DNA from: CADEDV01 sp964437415
GTDB lineage: Bacteria > Bacteroidota > Bacteroidia > Chitinophagales > Chitinophagaceae
NCBI GenBank assembly: GCA_964437415.1
Contig: CAYTGN010000009.1
Coordinates: forward strand, 1-64,000
DNA length: 64,000 nucleotides
Direction of reading: 5' to 3'
The position numbers and the translations under genes were made by a program. The notes under the pieces were generated by a model, which was not told where the DNA came from, did not search any database, and saw only the letters and a program-made list of their open reading frames with translations. Below, piece by piece: positions 51,259 through 58,747 of this stretch. The first letter of the stretch is position 1, and each line of letters begins with the position of its first letter.

Positions 51259-52145
51259 GCTTCTGTCAATGACGGATTGAGTTCTGTTACTTTATGCTTA
51301 TACGCTGATTGCACCTGCCTGCTCACGGTTTCGTTCCATGCCAATGGGAATTTGTAGTCATCCAGGCTCTCTATGCCTATTACTTCAGCAGCAGTGCCGC
51401 AGAAGAAAGCAGCGTCTGCTTTTTTCAATTCATCTGTCGTAAATAGTTTATCTTCTGCCGGTATATCTAATTCGCTGCATATTTCCAGCACGGTGGCACG
51501 GGTGATGCCGGGTAAAATATTTCCCAATGCAGGGGTGATGAGCCTGCCGTCTTTTTCAAAAAACAAATTGGCGCCGGGTGCTTCTGCCACATTGTTATTC
51601 ATATCCAGCAGCAGCGCTTCATCATAGCCGTTAGCTTTTGCTTCCTGGCTGGCAAGAATGGAGTTCACATAATGTCCGGCGGCTTTGGCATCTATCTTAA
51701 ATCCTTTGGGATTGGGCCTCTGAAAAGAGGAAGTCATCACCCGCAGCAGTTTTTCACCAAGAAAGGGCTGCATCTCCCAGGTTTCGATAACGATATATGA
51801 TTCTTTGTTTTTTACAAAACTCATATTGGCAGGTGCATACACTACGGGGCGGATATAAGCATCCTGTTGCTTGTTTCTTTTTAATACCTCATAAGTTGCT
51901 TCGATAAGTTCATTTGTGTTCCAGTGATAAGGCATATTCAGTGCATCAGCTGATTGCTGAAGACGGTCATAATGCTCTTTCGCCTTGAATATCCTTGTTT
52001 CACCATTCACTGTTTTGTAGGCACGGATACCTTCAAAAACAGCATAGCCATAGTGCAGTGACTGGCTGTAAAAATCCATTTTCGCTTCGGAGGCTTTTAC
52101 AAAATTTCCGTTGTGAAAAATGACCGTATCGTTATTGTAATACAT
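51255..52145 (-). CDS. ilvE: Branched-chain amino acid aminotransferase
   Basis: 296 residues, PLP fold-type IV. It transfers the amino group from glutamate to the branched-chain 2-oxo acids, the last step for all three amino acids. Motifs: 'SLHYGYAVFEGIRAYKTVNGETRIF', 'GHYVNSILASQEAKANGYDEALLLD' with the PLP Lys in 'DAKAAGHYVNS', 'VAEAPGANLFFEKDG' and 'LPGITRATVLEICSELDIPAEDK'. It is the first ilv gene after the attenuator, 36 nt downstream of the T-run. Confidence 0.95.
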   Translation of the reverse strand: MYYNNDTVIFHNGNFVKASEAKMDFYSQSLHYGYAVFEGIRAYKTVNGETRIFKAKEHYDRLQQSADALNMPYHWNTNELIEATYEVLKRNKQQDAYIRPVVYAPANMSFVKNKESYIVIETWEMQPFLGEKLLRVMTSSFQRPNPKGFKIDAKAAGHYVNSILASQEAKANGYDEALLLDMNNNVAEAPGANLFFEKDGRLITPALGNILPGITRATVLEICSELDIPAEDKLFTTDELKKADAAFFCGTAAEVIGIESLDDYKFPLAWNETVSRQVQSAYKHKVTELNPSLTEA

Positions 52146-52180
52146 GTTGTTTATTTTTTCAGCGTTCTTTTTTTGCCGGC

Positions 52181-52217
52181 AAATAAAAACCCCGCCTTTT
52201 TCGGAGGCGGGGTTTTT
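52181..52217 (-). terminator. ilv operon attenuator (leader terminator)
   Basis: On the minus strand AAAAACCCCGCCT (52217-52205) pairs with AGGCGGGGTTTTT (52197-52185), a 13-bp perfect stem with a 7-nt loop, followed by TTTTTATTT. It lies between the Ile/Val-rich leader peptide and ilvE. CCGCCTCC (52210-52203), inside the 5' arm and loop, is complementary over 8 bp (one G-U) to GGAGGTGG (52259-52252) within the leader ORF, the expected antiterminator. Confidence 0.9.
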
Positions 52218-52238
52218 GTATTCGTTGTTTTGTTTACT

Positions 52239-52322
52239 TTATATACAATGTCCACCTCCATGCGACGCAGGAATAATAATGACCACCACCACAATAATAA
52301 TTACGGCTACGAAGGAGATCAT
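52239..52322 (-). CDS. ilv operon leader peptide, Ile/Val-rich
   Basis: A 27-residue ORF starting MISFVAV, with residues 8-17 reading IIIVVVVIII, then PASHGGGHCI and TAA. In total it has eight Ile and six Val, no Leu. An in-frame upstream ATG at 52346 would add eight residues. The stop lies 22 bp before the terminator arm. When Ile- or Val-tRNA is scarce, stalling on the codon run would free the Gly-Gly-Gly codons (GGAGGTGG) to pair with the terminator 5' arm and let transcription reach ilvE. When translation finishes, the ribosome covers this segment and the terminator forms. Too short for ordinary ORF calling; the plus strand of the same bases shows a rejected His/Asn-rich ORF. Confidence 0.88.
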   Translation of the reverse strand: MISFVAVIIIVVVVIIIPASHGGGHCI

Positions 52323-52462
52323 GGTATGTAAACTGCGATTCAACATGAAGGATGTATGAATAACGAAAATACACCCGCCTTTCTAAAAAAAGAACTGTAA
52401 AAGCAATTTTATTTTCGAAAATGAACGAACGTTATGTTTCGGTGTACGAATGCCCTGCACTT

Positions 52463-53578
52463 TTATATGATCGTTGACTTTCTCAGTTCAATGTTTTCTT
52501 TTTTCACCGAGCCGGGAATTTTGCCGCTTACATAATCACAGATCAGTTCGCCCAGCGTGGAAGTGAAATAGAAATTGACCGGGTCAATGTCTTTGGTCAC
52601 AAAACCGTTTTGTAGTGTCCATTCCACCGCTTCTTTCACCAAAGCTGCTTCGTCATTCATTTCTAAATGCTGAAGCAACATAGCCACCGACAATATTGAA
52701 CCCAGCGGGTTAGCAATGTCTTTTCCGGCTGCCTGCGGATAGGAACCATGAATGGGTTCAAACAGGGCAGCGCCTTTACCGACAGATGCAGAGGGCAGCA
52801 ATCCCAGCGAGCCGCTCAGCACACTGGCCTCATCGCTGATGATATCGCCAAACATATTTTCGGTAAGTATCACATCAAACTGCACGGGGTTGAGGATGAT
52901 CTGCATAGCGGCATTATCTACAAACATGTAATCAACGGTAACATCAGGATAAGATGAAGTCATTTCTCTCACCACTTTTCTCCATAGTCTTGATGTTTCC
53001 AAAACATTGGCTTTATCAACAAGGGTCAGCTTCTTTCTTCTTTTTTGGGCATATTTAAAGGCGAGACGGGAAACCCTTTCAATTTCTTCACGGGTATATA
53101 CACAGTTGTCGGATGCCTTTGTCTGTTCCTCGTTCAGTTTTTTTTCGCCAAAGTAAATGCCACCGGTCAGTTCACGAACAATGACAATATCCACTCCTTC
53201 GAGATTCTTGCTTTTTAATGGCGACAAATGATGCAATGAGGTATAAGTGCTTACCGGACGGATATTGGCAAACAACTGCAAAGTTTTACGCAGTTTCAGC
53301 AATCCCTGCTCAGGACGGACTTTGGCAGTCGGGTCATTATCATATTTCGGATCGCCGATGGCGCCAAACAAAACCGCATCACTTTGCAGGCAGGCCTCAA
53401 TGGTCGCATCGGGCAGGGGATTACCGGTCTTGTCAATAGCAATCGCCCCCATCAGTTGGTAATTATAGGTGAATTCATGCCCGAAATGTCCGGCAATGGC
53501 ATTCATCACTTTTACAGATTGCCTTGTCACTTCCGGGCCGATGCCGTCACCTTGTATTACTACAATATTCTTTTTCAT
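52463..53578 (-). CDS. leuB: 3-isopropylmalate dehydrogenase
   Basis: 371 residues. It oxidises and decarboxylates 3-isopropylmalate to 2-oxoisocaproate with NAD. Family pattern: 'IVVIQGDGIGPEVTRQSVKVMNAI', 'PEQGLLKLRKTLQLFANIRPV', 'DIVIVRELTGGIYFG', 'TLVDKANVLETSRLWRKVV' with the catalytic Lys, 'DNAAMQIILNPVQFDVILTENMFGDIISDEASVL' and 'GSLGLLPSASVGKGAALFEPIHGS'. It lies 11 bp after leuD. It is the last leu gene; the 317 bp after it (52146-52462) contain the ilv leader and attenuator. Confidence 0.97.
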   Translation of the reverse strand: MKKNIVVIQGDGIGPEVTRQSVKVMNAIAGHFGHEFTYNYQLMGAIAIDKTGNPLPDATIEACLQSDAVLFGAIGDPKYDNDPTAKVRPEQGLLKLRKTLQLFANIRPVSTYTSLHHLSPLKSKNLEGVDIVIVRELTGGIYFGEKKLNEEQTKASDNCVYTREEIERVSRLAFKYAQKRRKKLTLVDKANVLETSRLWRKVVREMTSSYPDVTVDYMFVDNAAMQIILNPVQFDVILTENMFGDIISDEASVLSGSLGLLPSASVGKGAALFEPIHGSYPQAAGKDIANPLGSILSVAMLLQHLEMNDEAALVKEAVEWTLQNGFVTKDIDPVNFYFTSTLGELICDYVSGKIPGSVKKENIELRKSTII

Positions 53579-53589
53579 CTTGTGGTTAT

Positions 53590-54186
53590 TTAAGCTCTTG
53601 TTTCCTCAAATTGTTCTATCTCTGGTTTAATACTTAATAAAAAATCAATATCATCATAACCGTTCAGCAGACAGGTTTTTTTATAAGGATTGATATCAAA
53701 ATTCTCTTTTTGCCCGTTTGCAATGATCTGAATAGTTTGTTCTTCGAGGTTCACTTCCAGTTCTGTACCGGGATCTTTTTCGGCAGCACTAAAGATGCGG
53801 GCTAAAAAATTTTCACTAACTGTAACGGGTAAAAGGAAATTATTCAGCGCATTGTTTTTAAAAATATCAGCAAAAAAACTACTCACTACAACATCATACC
53901 CGGCATCTTTTATTGCCCATGCCGCATGCTCACGGGAAGAACCGCAGCCAAAATTTTTTCCCGCTACTAAGATTTTACCTTTGTATGTATTGTTATTCAG
54001 CGGAAAATCCTTTTTTGGACTTGTTTCATCATCATTTTCATAGCGCCAGTCGCGGAAAAGATTTTTGCCAAACCCTTCACGGCTGGTTGCTTTTAAAAAG
54101 CGGGCCGGGATGATCTGGTCTGTATCCACATTTTCAATATTCAGCGGAACCACAGTTGATTGTATGATATTTATTCTTTTGCTCAT
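53590..54186 (-). CDS. leuD: 3-isopropylmalate dehydratase small subunit
   Basis: 198 residues. With LeuC it isomerises 2- to 3-isopropylmalate. Signature: 'NVDTDQIIPARFLKATSREGFGKNLFRDWRY', 'ILVAGKNFGCGSSREHAAWAIKDAGYDVVVSSFFADIFKNNALNNFLLPV'. The swivel domain is complete. It lies 7 bp after leuC. Confidence 0.97.
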   Translation of the reverse strand: MSKRINIIQSTVVPLNIENVDTDQIIPARFLKATSREGFGKNLFRDWRYENDDETSPKKDFPLNNNTYKGKILVAGKNFGCGSSREHAAWAIKDAGYDVVVSSFFADIFKNNALNNFLLPVTVSENFLARIFSAAEKDPGTELEVNLEEQTIQIIANGQKENFDINPYKKTCLLNGYDDIDFLLSIKPEIEQFEETRA

Positions 54187-54193
54187 TTTCCTT

Positions 54194-55675
54194 TTAGTTC
54201 AGTACAGTTTCATTTTTTTTAGCCTCAGTAAGAAATTCTCTGACATCACCTATTTCACCAGTCAGCGCTGCCAGTGCAGCCGTCAGCGGACTGGCAAGAA
54301 ATGTTCTGGCATTAGGTCCCTGTCTTCCTTCAAAATTCCGGTTGCTGGTGCTGATGCAGTATTTGCCTGCGGGTATCTTGTCTTCATTCATACCCAAACA
54401 GGCCGAACAACCGGGTTGCCTCAGTTGAAAACCTGCTTCTTCAAATATCTTGTCAATGCCTTCCTGTATCGCCTGTGCTTCCACCTGTTTGCTGCCAGGC
54501 ACCACCCACACCTGCACCGCCTCAGCTTTCTTTTTTCCTTTTACCAAACCAGCTACCATGCGGAGGTCTTCTATTCTTGAATTGGTACAACTGCCGATGA
54601 ATACATAATCTATCTTTTGGCCTTTGATAGCAGCGCCTTGATGCAAACCCATATAGGTAAGAGATTTTGCAAGCCCTGACTTGTCTGTTTCATTGATGGT
54701 TTCGGCAGTCGGTATCTTTTCATTCACACCAATGCCCATTCCGGGATTGGTGCCGTAGGTGATCATTGGCTGTATATCGGCAGCATCAAAGTGAAATTCT
54801 TTGTCAAATTTTGAACCGGGATCAGAATAAAGTTCTTTCCATGATGCCAGCTTTTTTTCCCATTCTTCACCTTGCGGAGCAAAATTTCTACCTTTTATAT
54901 AGTTGAAAGTGGTATCGTCCGGAGCTATGATACCGCAGCGGGCACCCATTTCAATACTCATATTACAAATGGTCATCCTTGCTTCCATGCTCAGCGAACG
55001 GATGGCTGAACCGGCAAATTCGACAGCATGACCCGTGGCGCCGCTGGCTGATATTTTGGAGAGAATATACAACACAATATCTTTTGATACCACTCCTTTA
55101 TTCAACTGTCCATCCACGCTAATGCGCATCAGTTTGGGTTTGCTTTGCAGCAAACACTGTGTGGCCAGCACCATTTCCACTTCACTGGTGCCAATGCCAA
55201 AGGCGATGGAACCAAATGCCCCGTGGGTGGAAGTGTGGCTGTCGCCGCATACAATGGTCATACCCGGTTGGGTGATACCGAGTTCAGGCCCTATCACATG
55301 CACAATGCCCTGGAAGGGATGTCCAAGGCCAAAGAGTTCGATATTATGCTCTGCGCAGTTTTTTACTAAAGCTTCCACCTGTTTGCGGCTTAATTCCTCT
55401 TTGATAGGCAGGTGTTGATCAACCGTAGGAACATTATGGTCGGCGGTGGCGATGGTTTGTTGAGGACGAAAAACTTTAATTCCTCTCTTGTTCAGACCAT
55501 TGAATGCCTGCGGACTGGTGACCTCATGAATAAAGTGCCTGTCAATATAAAAGACAGAAGGGCCACCGTCTATTGTTTTTACAACATGCTGTTCCCAGAT
55601 CTTTTCAAATAATGTGGCCCCCCCGCCCCCCGCAAGGGGGATTTGAGATGCTGCATTTTGTATTTCACTGCTCAT
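54194..55675 (-). CDS. leuC: 3-isopropylmalate dehydratase large subunit
   Basis: 493 residues, the aconitase-type subunit. The 4Fe-4S Cys ligands are in 'FIGSCTNSRIEDLRMVAGLV' and 'PGCSACLGMNEDKI'. Substrate residues are in 'TIVCGDSHTSTHGAFGSIAFGIGTSEVEMVLATQCLLQ'. The N-terminus has about 20 extra residues, including 'IPLAGGGGA' before the conserved 'TLFEKIWEQHVV'; normal LeuC begins near there. The extra stretch is encoded by a GC-rich palindrome shared with hisB. It lies 68 bp after leuA. Confidence 0.96.
   Translation of the reverse strand: MSSEIQNAASQIPLAGGGGATLFEKIWEQHVVKTIDGGPSVFYIDRHFIHEVTSPQAFNGLNKRGIKVFRPQQTIATADHNVPTVDQHLPIKEELSRKQVEALVKNCAEHNIELFGLGHPFQGIVHVIGPELGITQPGMTIVCGDSHTSTHGAFGSIAFGIGTSEVEMVLATQCLLQSKPKLMRISVDGQLNKGVVSKDIVLYILSKISASGATGHAVEFAGSAIRSLSMEARMTICNMSIEMGARCGIIAPDDTTFNYIKGRNFAPQGEEWEKKLASWKELYSDPGSKFDKEFHFDAADIQPMITYGTNPGMGIGVNEKIPTAETINETDKSGLAKSLTYMGLHQGAAIKGQKIDYVFIGSCTNSRIEDLRMVAGLVKGKKKAEAVQVWVVPGSKQVEAQAIQEGIDKIFEEAGFQLRQPGCSACLGMNEDKIPAGKYCISTSNRNFEGRQGPNARTFLASPLTAALAALTGEIGDVREFLTEAKKNETVLN
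55617..55649 (-). repeat. In-frame GC-rich palindromic element in leuC
   Basis: CCCCC (55627-55631), GCAA loop and GGGGG (55636-55640) form a hairpin, followed by ATTTGAGA. The core CCGCCCCCCGC plus G-run matches the hisB copy at 12899-12930. It encodes the Ile-Pro-Leu-Ala-Gly-Gly-Gly-Gly-Ala stretch upstream of the LeuC domain without breaking the frame. Confidence 0.72.
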
Positions 55676-55743
55676 TTGTCTTCAAGCTGCTTTTTATTTG
55701 TAAGTCTGTTCGTTGCTGGTTTTTCTATTGCTGACTAAAAGTT

Positions 55744-56919
55744 TTAAGCTACCACAGTATTTTTCTGGTAATGATTGGCCATGGCCGCAAGGTCTGCATC
55801 TTCCACTTCTTTCTTACTGTCGGCCACTTTCAGAAACTCATTATACAATACATCCACATCATTCCTGTCGAACTGGAAACCGAGTTTTTGAAAACGATAA
55901 GCCAGTGCACTTCTTCCGCTTCTTGCTGTCAGTACAATTTTTGAACTGTCGGCACCCACTTCTTCGGGGTTGATGATCTCATAGGTCAGCGCATCTTTCA
56001 AAAATCCATCCTGGTGAATGCCGGATGAATGAGAAAAAGCATTGCTGCCCACAATGGCTTTATTCGGTTGCACCGGCATCCGCATCGTGTCTGACACCTG
56101 GCGGCTCAACGGGTTCAGTTGTTCTGCCTTGATATTTGTGTGGAAACCGAGATGCTTGTGTTGCTTGATGATCATCACCACTTCTTCCAAAGAAGTGTTG
56201 CCAGCCCTTTCACCAAGGCCATTGATAGTGCATTCAATCTGGCGGGCCCCGGCAATAACACCGGAAATAGAATTGGCCGTTGCCAGGCCAAGATCATTGT
56301 GGCAATGGCAGGAGAGAATGGCTTTATCAATATTCGGAACATGATTGATCAGCCAGGCCATCTTTTCTCCATATTGATGAGGTAAACAATAACCGGTTGT
56401 GTCGGGGATATTTACTACCGTGGCGCCGGCTTTGATCACAGCTTCCACTACAGCAGCGAGGTAATCATTATCTGTGCGTCCTGCATCTTCGGCATAAAAC
56501 TCCACATCATCGGTAAAATTGCGGGCCCATTTCACACACTGGATAGCCCTTTGCAAAATATCTTCCCTTGTTGAGTTGAATTTTGATTTGATATGATAAT
56601 CCGATGTGCCGATGCCGGTATGTATTCTCGGGCGGGCAGCTTTCTTCAATGCTTCGGCGGCAACTTCAATATCTTTTTGTACAGCACGGCTCAGTCCGCA
56701 AACGGTGGCATTTTTTATTTCCACAGCGATCTGGCTCACGGATTCAAAATCGCCGGGCGATGAAATGGGAAAACCTGCTTCGATAATATCAACGCCGAGA
56801 AATTCCAGCCGCAGGGCCAGGTCTAATTTTTCCCGGGTGTTCAGTTTGCAACCAGGCACCTGTTCGCCGTCACGCAGCGTGGTGTCGAAAATGTGGATTT
56901 TTCCTTCTTTCATAAACAA
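55744..56919 (-). CDS. leuA: 2-isopropylmalate synthase, without C-terminal regulatory domain
   Basis: 391 residues; the start may be the Met at 56913 (MKEGKIHIFDTTLRDGEQ). It condenses 2-oxoisovalerate with acetyl-CoA, the first committed step to leucine. TIM-barrel motifs: 'IFDTTLRDGEQVPGC' (metal Asp and Arg), 'IIEAGFPISSPGDFES', 'HCHNDLGLATANS' (metal His pair) and 'NGLGERAGNTSLEEVVMII'. The chain ends at 'LADMANHYQKNTVVA'-like residues after the accessory subdomain, lacking the roughly 120-residue leucine-binding regulatory domain of the 510-residue form. First gene of the leu set. Confidence 0.93.
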   Translation of the reverse strand: MFMKEGKIHIFDTTLRDGEQVPGCKLNTREKLDLALRLEFLGVDIIEAGFPISSPGDFESVSQIAVEIKNATVCGLSRAVQKDIEVAAEALKKAARPRIHTGIGTSDYHIKSKFNSTREDILQRAIQCVKWARNFTDDVEFYAEDAGRTDNDYLAAVVEAVIKAGATVVNIPDTTGYCLPHQYGEKMAWLINHVPNIDKAILSCHCHNDLGLATANSISGVIAGARQIECTINGLGERAGNTSLEEVVMIIKQHKHLGFHTNIKAEQLNPLSRQVSDTMRMPVQPNKAIVGSNAFSHSSGIHQDGFLKDALTYEIINPEEVGADSSKIVLTARSGRSALAYRFQKLGFQFDRNDVDVLYNEFLKVADSKKEVEDADLAAMANHYQKNTVVA

Positions 56920-57054
56920 GACATAAATTGAGTAGAAGATAAAAATGCAGGCGGCTTATTTTTGTTAATGCTTGCTGGTAAAACATCAATAAACAACCTG
57001 CAACACTAAATTACCGGTATCAACAGGGCGGGTGAAATCAAAATAGGATATCAA

Positions 57055-57067
57055 TTACACCGTGTAA
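57055..57067. promoter_or_regulatory. Candidate operator in the leuA / TPR-like divergent region
   Basis: TTACACCGTGTAA is a perfect 6-1-6 inverted repeat in the 206-bp divergent gap (56920-57125). The same gap has the 12-mer CTTGCTGGTAAA twice (56971-56982 and 57091-57102), roughly flanking it. It may bind a dimeric regulator of leuA, the neighbour, or both. No clear TAnnTTTG was found here. Confidence 0.4.
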
Positions 57068-57125
57068 ACAGGCCTGATTCGGCTGAAACCCTTGCTGGTA
57101 AACGATTTTAAATTTTTAAATTACG

Positions 57126-58673
57126 ATGGCCAACCGATCTGCAGATGCTTTGTTTTTGCTGGTGAAATCGCTGGAAAAGAGTGAGAAAAGAAACTTTAAA
57201 CTCTATGTCAAGCGGAATACCGACACGGCCGATCTCAAAGTCATCCTGTTATTTGATGCACTGGACAAGATGGAGGAATATGATGAAAAGCAATTGCTGC
57301 GCAAGGCAAAGGGAATCAGCAAGCAACAGCTTTCTAACATTAAAGCTCACCTGTACAAACAGTTGTTGGCAAGTTTGCGAATTATCCGTGACGAAGAGAA
57401 TATTGACATCCAGCTTCATGAACAAATGGATCATGCCCGGATACTGTTCAATAAAGGTCTTTACCTGCAGGCTTTGCGGCAACTGGATAAATTAAAAGAA
57501 TCAGCCAGGGCTTATCACCAGCTCACCTACCTGCAGCAGGCCCTTTTTTTTGAGAAAAAGATTGAAGCCCTTTACATCACCCGCAGCATGCAGAACAGGG
57601 CAGGGCGGTTGTCTGCAGAATCGGATGAGGTGAACCGGCAACTGGCGGTGGTCAACGATCTTTCCAATCTTTCGCTGCAATTATATAGCTGGTATATACA
57701 GAACGGCCATGCCCGCAACGAAAAAGACATCCGGGAAGTGAAACAGTTTTTTGAAAAAAGACTGCCCTCGCCGCTGCGGCTAACCGGTTTTTACGAAAAG
57801 CTTTATTACTGCCAAATCTTTTGCTGGTATGCATTCATCCGCCGCGACTACCTGCAGTATTACCGCTACTCTCAGAAATGGGTGAATCTCTTTGACGAAT
57901 TTCCCGGGATGCTGCAAACAGAAACGGTCATCTATATCAAGGGCATGCACAACCTGATGAGCTCTTATTTCGACATGATGCAATACCGGAAACTGGCAGA
58001 CACTATCAAAAGATTCGAACGGTTTGTGCAAAGCAAGGCCGTGCTGCAGAATGAGAACAACCGGATTCTCGCCTACCAGTATTTATATACCGCCCGGATC
58101 AATCTTTATTTCCTGCAGGGCACTTTCACTAAGGGGCTTCGCCTGGTTCCGTTCCTTGAAGATATGCTGCAGCAATACGGTCCTTATCTTGACACCCACC
58201 GGGTTCTGGTGTTCTACTACAAGATCGCCTGTCTTTATTTTGGCAGCGGCGAAAATGGAAAGGCCATTGATTATCTCAACCGCATCATCAATCAGAAAGG
58301 TGATCTGCGTACCGATCTCCAATGCTATGCCCGGTTGCTGAACCTTATAGCACATTTTGAACTCGGTAATTTTGAACTGCTCGAATACCTCATCAAATCA
58401 GTTTATCGCTACATGGCCAAAATGGAAAACCTCAGCCGGGTGGAGGAGGAGATGTTCATTTTTCTGCGCCGTTCTTTCCGTCTCGGCGCACATGCCCTGC
58501 GGCCAGAGTTTGAAAAGCTACTGGCAAAACTCAGGAAATATGAGGGCAACCCTGTTGAAAGCCGTGCTTTTGTTTATCTCGATGTAATCTCCTGGCTCGA
58601 AAGCAAGATCAGCGGAGTGAATGTGCAGGATGTGATCAGGGAAAAATTCATGGTGGGCAAGAGAGGTAAATAG
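57126..58673 (+). CDS. Large alpha-helical repeat (TPR-like) protein of unknown function
   Basis: 515 residues, no signal peptide or TM segment. It is rich in Leu, Tyr and charged residues with recurrent helical pairs ('GLYLQALRQLDKLKESARAY', 'YRKLADTIKRFERFVQSKA', 'NGKAIDYLNRIINQKGDL', 'HFELGNFELLEYLIKSVYRYMAKM'), consistent with degenerate TPR-type helices. The N-terminal 70 residues ('LVKSLEKSEKRNFKLYVKRNTDTADLKVILLFDALDKMEEYDEKQLLRKAKGISKQQLSNIKAHLYKQLLASL') recur, as far as I recall, in Bacteroidota hypothetical proteins. Single gene, divergent from leuA; function unknown. Confidence 0.8.
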   Translation: MANRSADALFLLVKSLEKSEKRNFKLYVKRNTDTADLKVILLFDALDKMEEYDEKQLLRKAKGISKQQLSNIKAHLYKQLLASLRIIRDEENIDIQLHEQMDHARILFNKGLYLQALRQLDKLKESARAYHQLTYLQQALFFEKKIEALYITRSMQNRAGRLSAESDEVNRQLAVVNDLSNLSLQLYSWYIQNGHARNEKDIREVKQFFEKRLPSPLRLTGFYEKLYYCQIFCWYAFIRRDYLQYYRYSQKWVNLFDEFPGMLQTETVIYIKGMHNLMSSYFDMMQYRKLADTIKRFERFVQSKAVLQNENNRILAYQYLYTARINLYFLQGTFTKGLRLVPFLEDMLQQYGPYLDTHRVLVFYYKIACLYFGSGENGKAIDYLNRIINQKGDLRTDLQCYARLLNLIAHFELGNFELLEYLIKSVYRYMAKMENLSRVEEEMFIFLRRSFRLGAHALRPEFEKLLAKLRKYEGNPVESRAFVYLDVISWLESKISGVNVQDVIREKFMVGKRGK

Positions 58674-58747
58674 CTGTTTACTGCATTCAGGGTAATTGTT
58701 TAAATTTGGCTAGCCGGGTAAGTTGATCATACTGGTTACTCTGGGAA

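Noticed and set aside
52113..52331. Plus-strand His/Asn-rich ORF of 72 residues
   Set aside because: It is the exact antisense of the ilv leader peptide; the Ile/Val codon run reads as Asn, His and Asp on the plus strand. It has no promoter or partner gene.
52146..52462. T-box or amino acid riboswitch instead of a peptide leader
   Set aside because: No T-box motif or specifier stem was seen, and the Ile/Val codon run with its complementary segments explains the region better.
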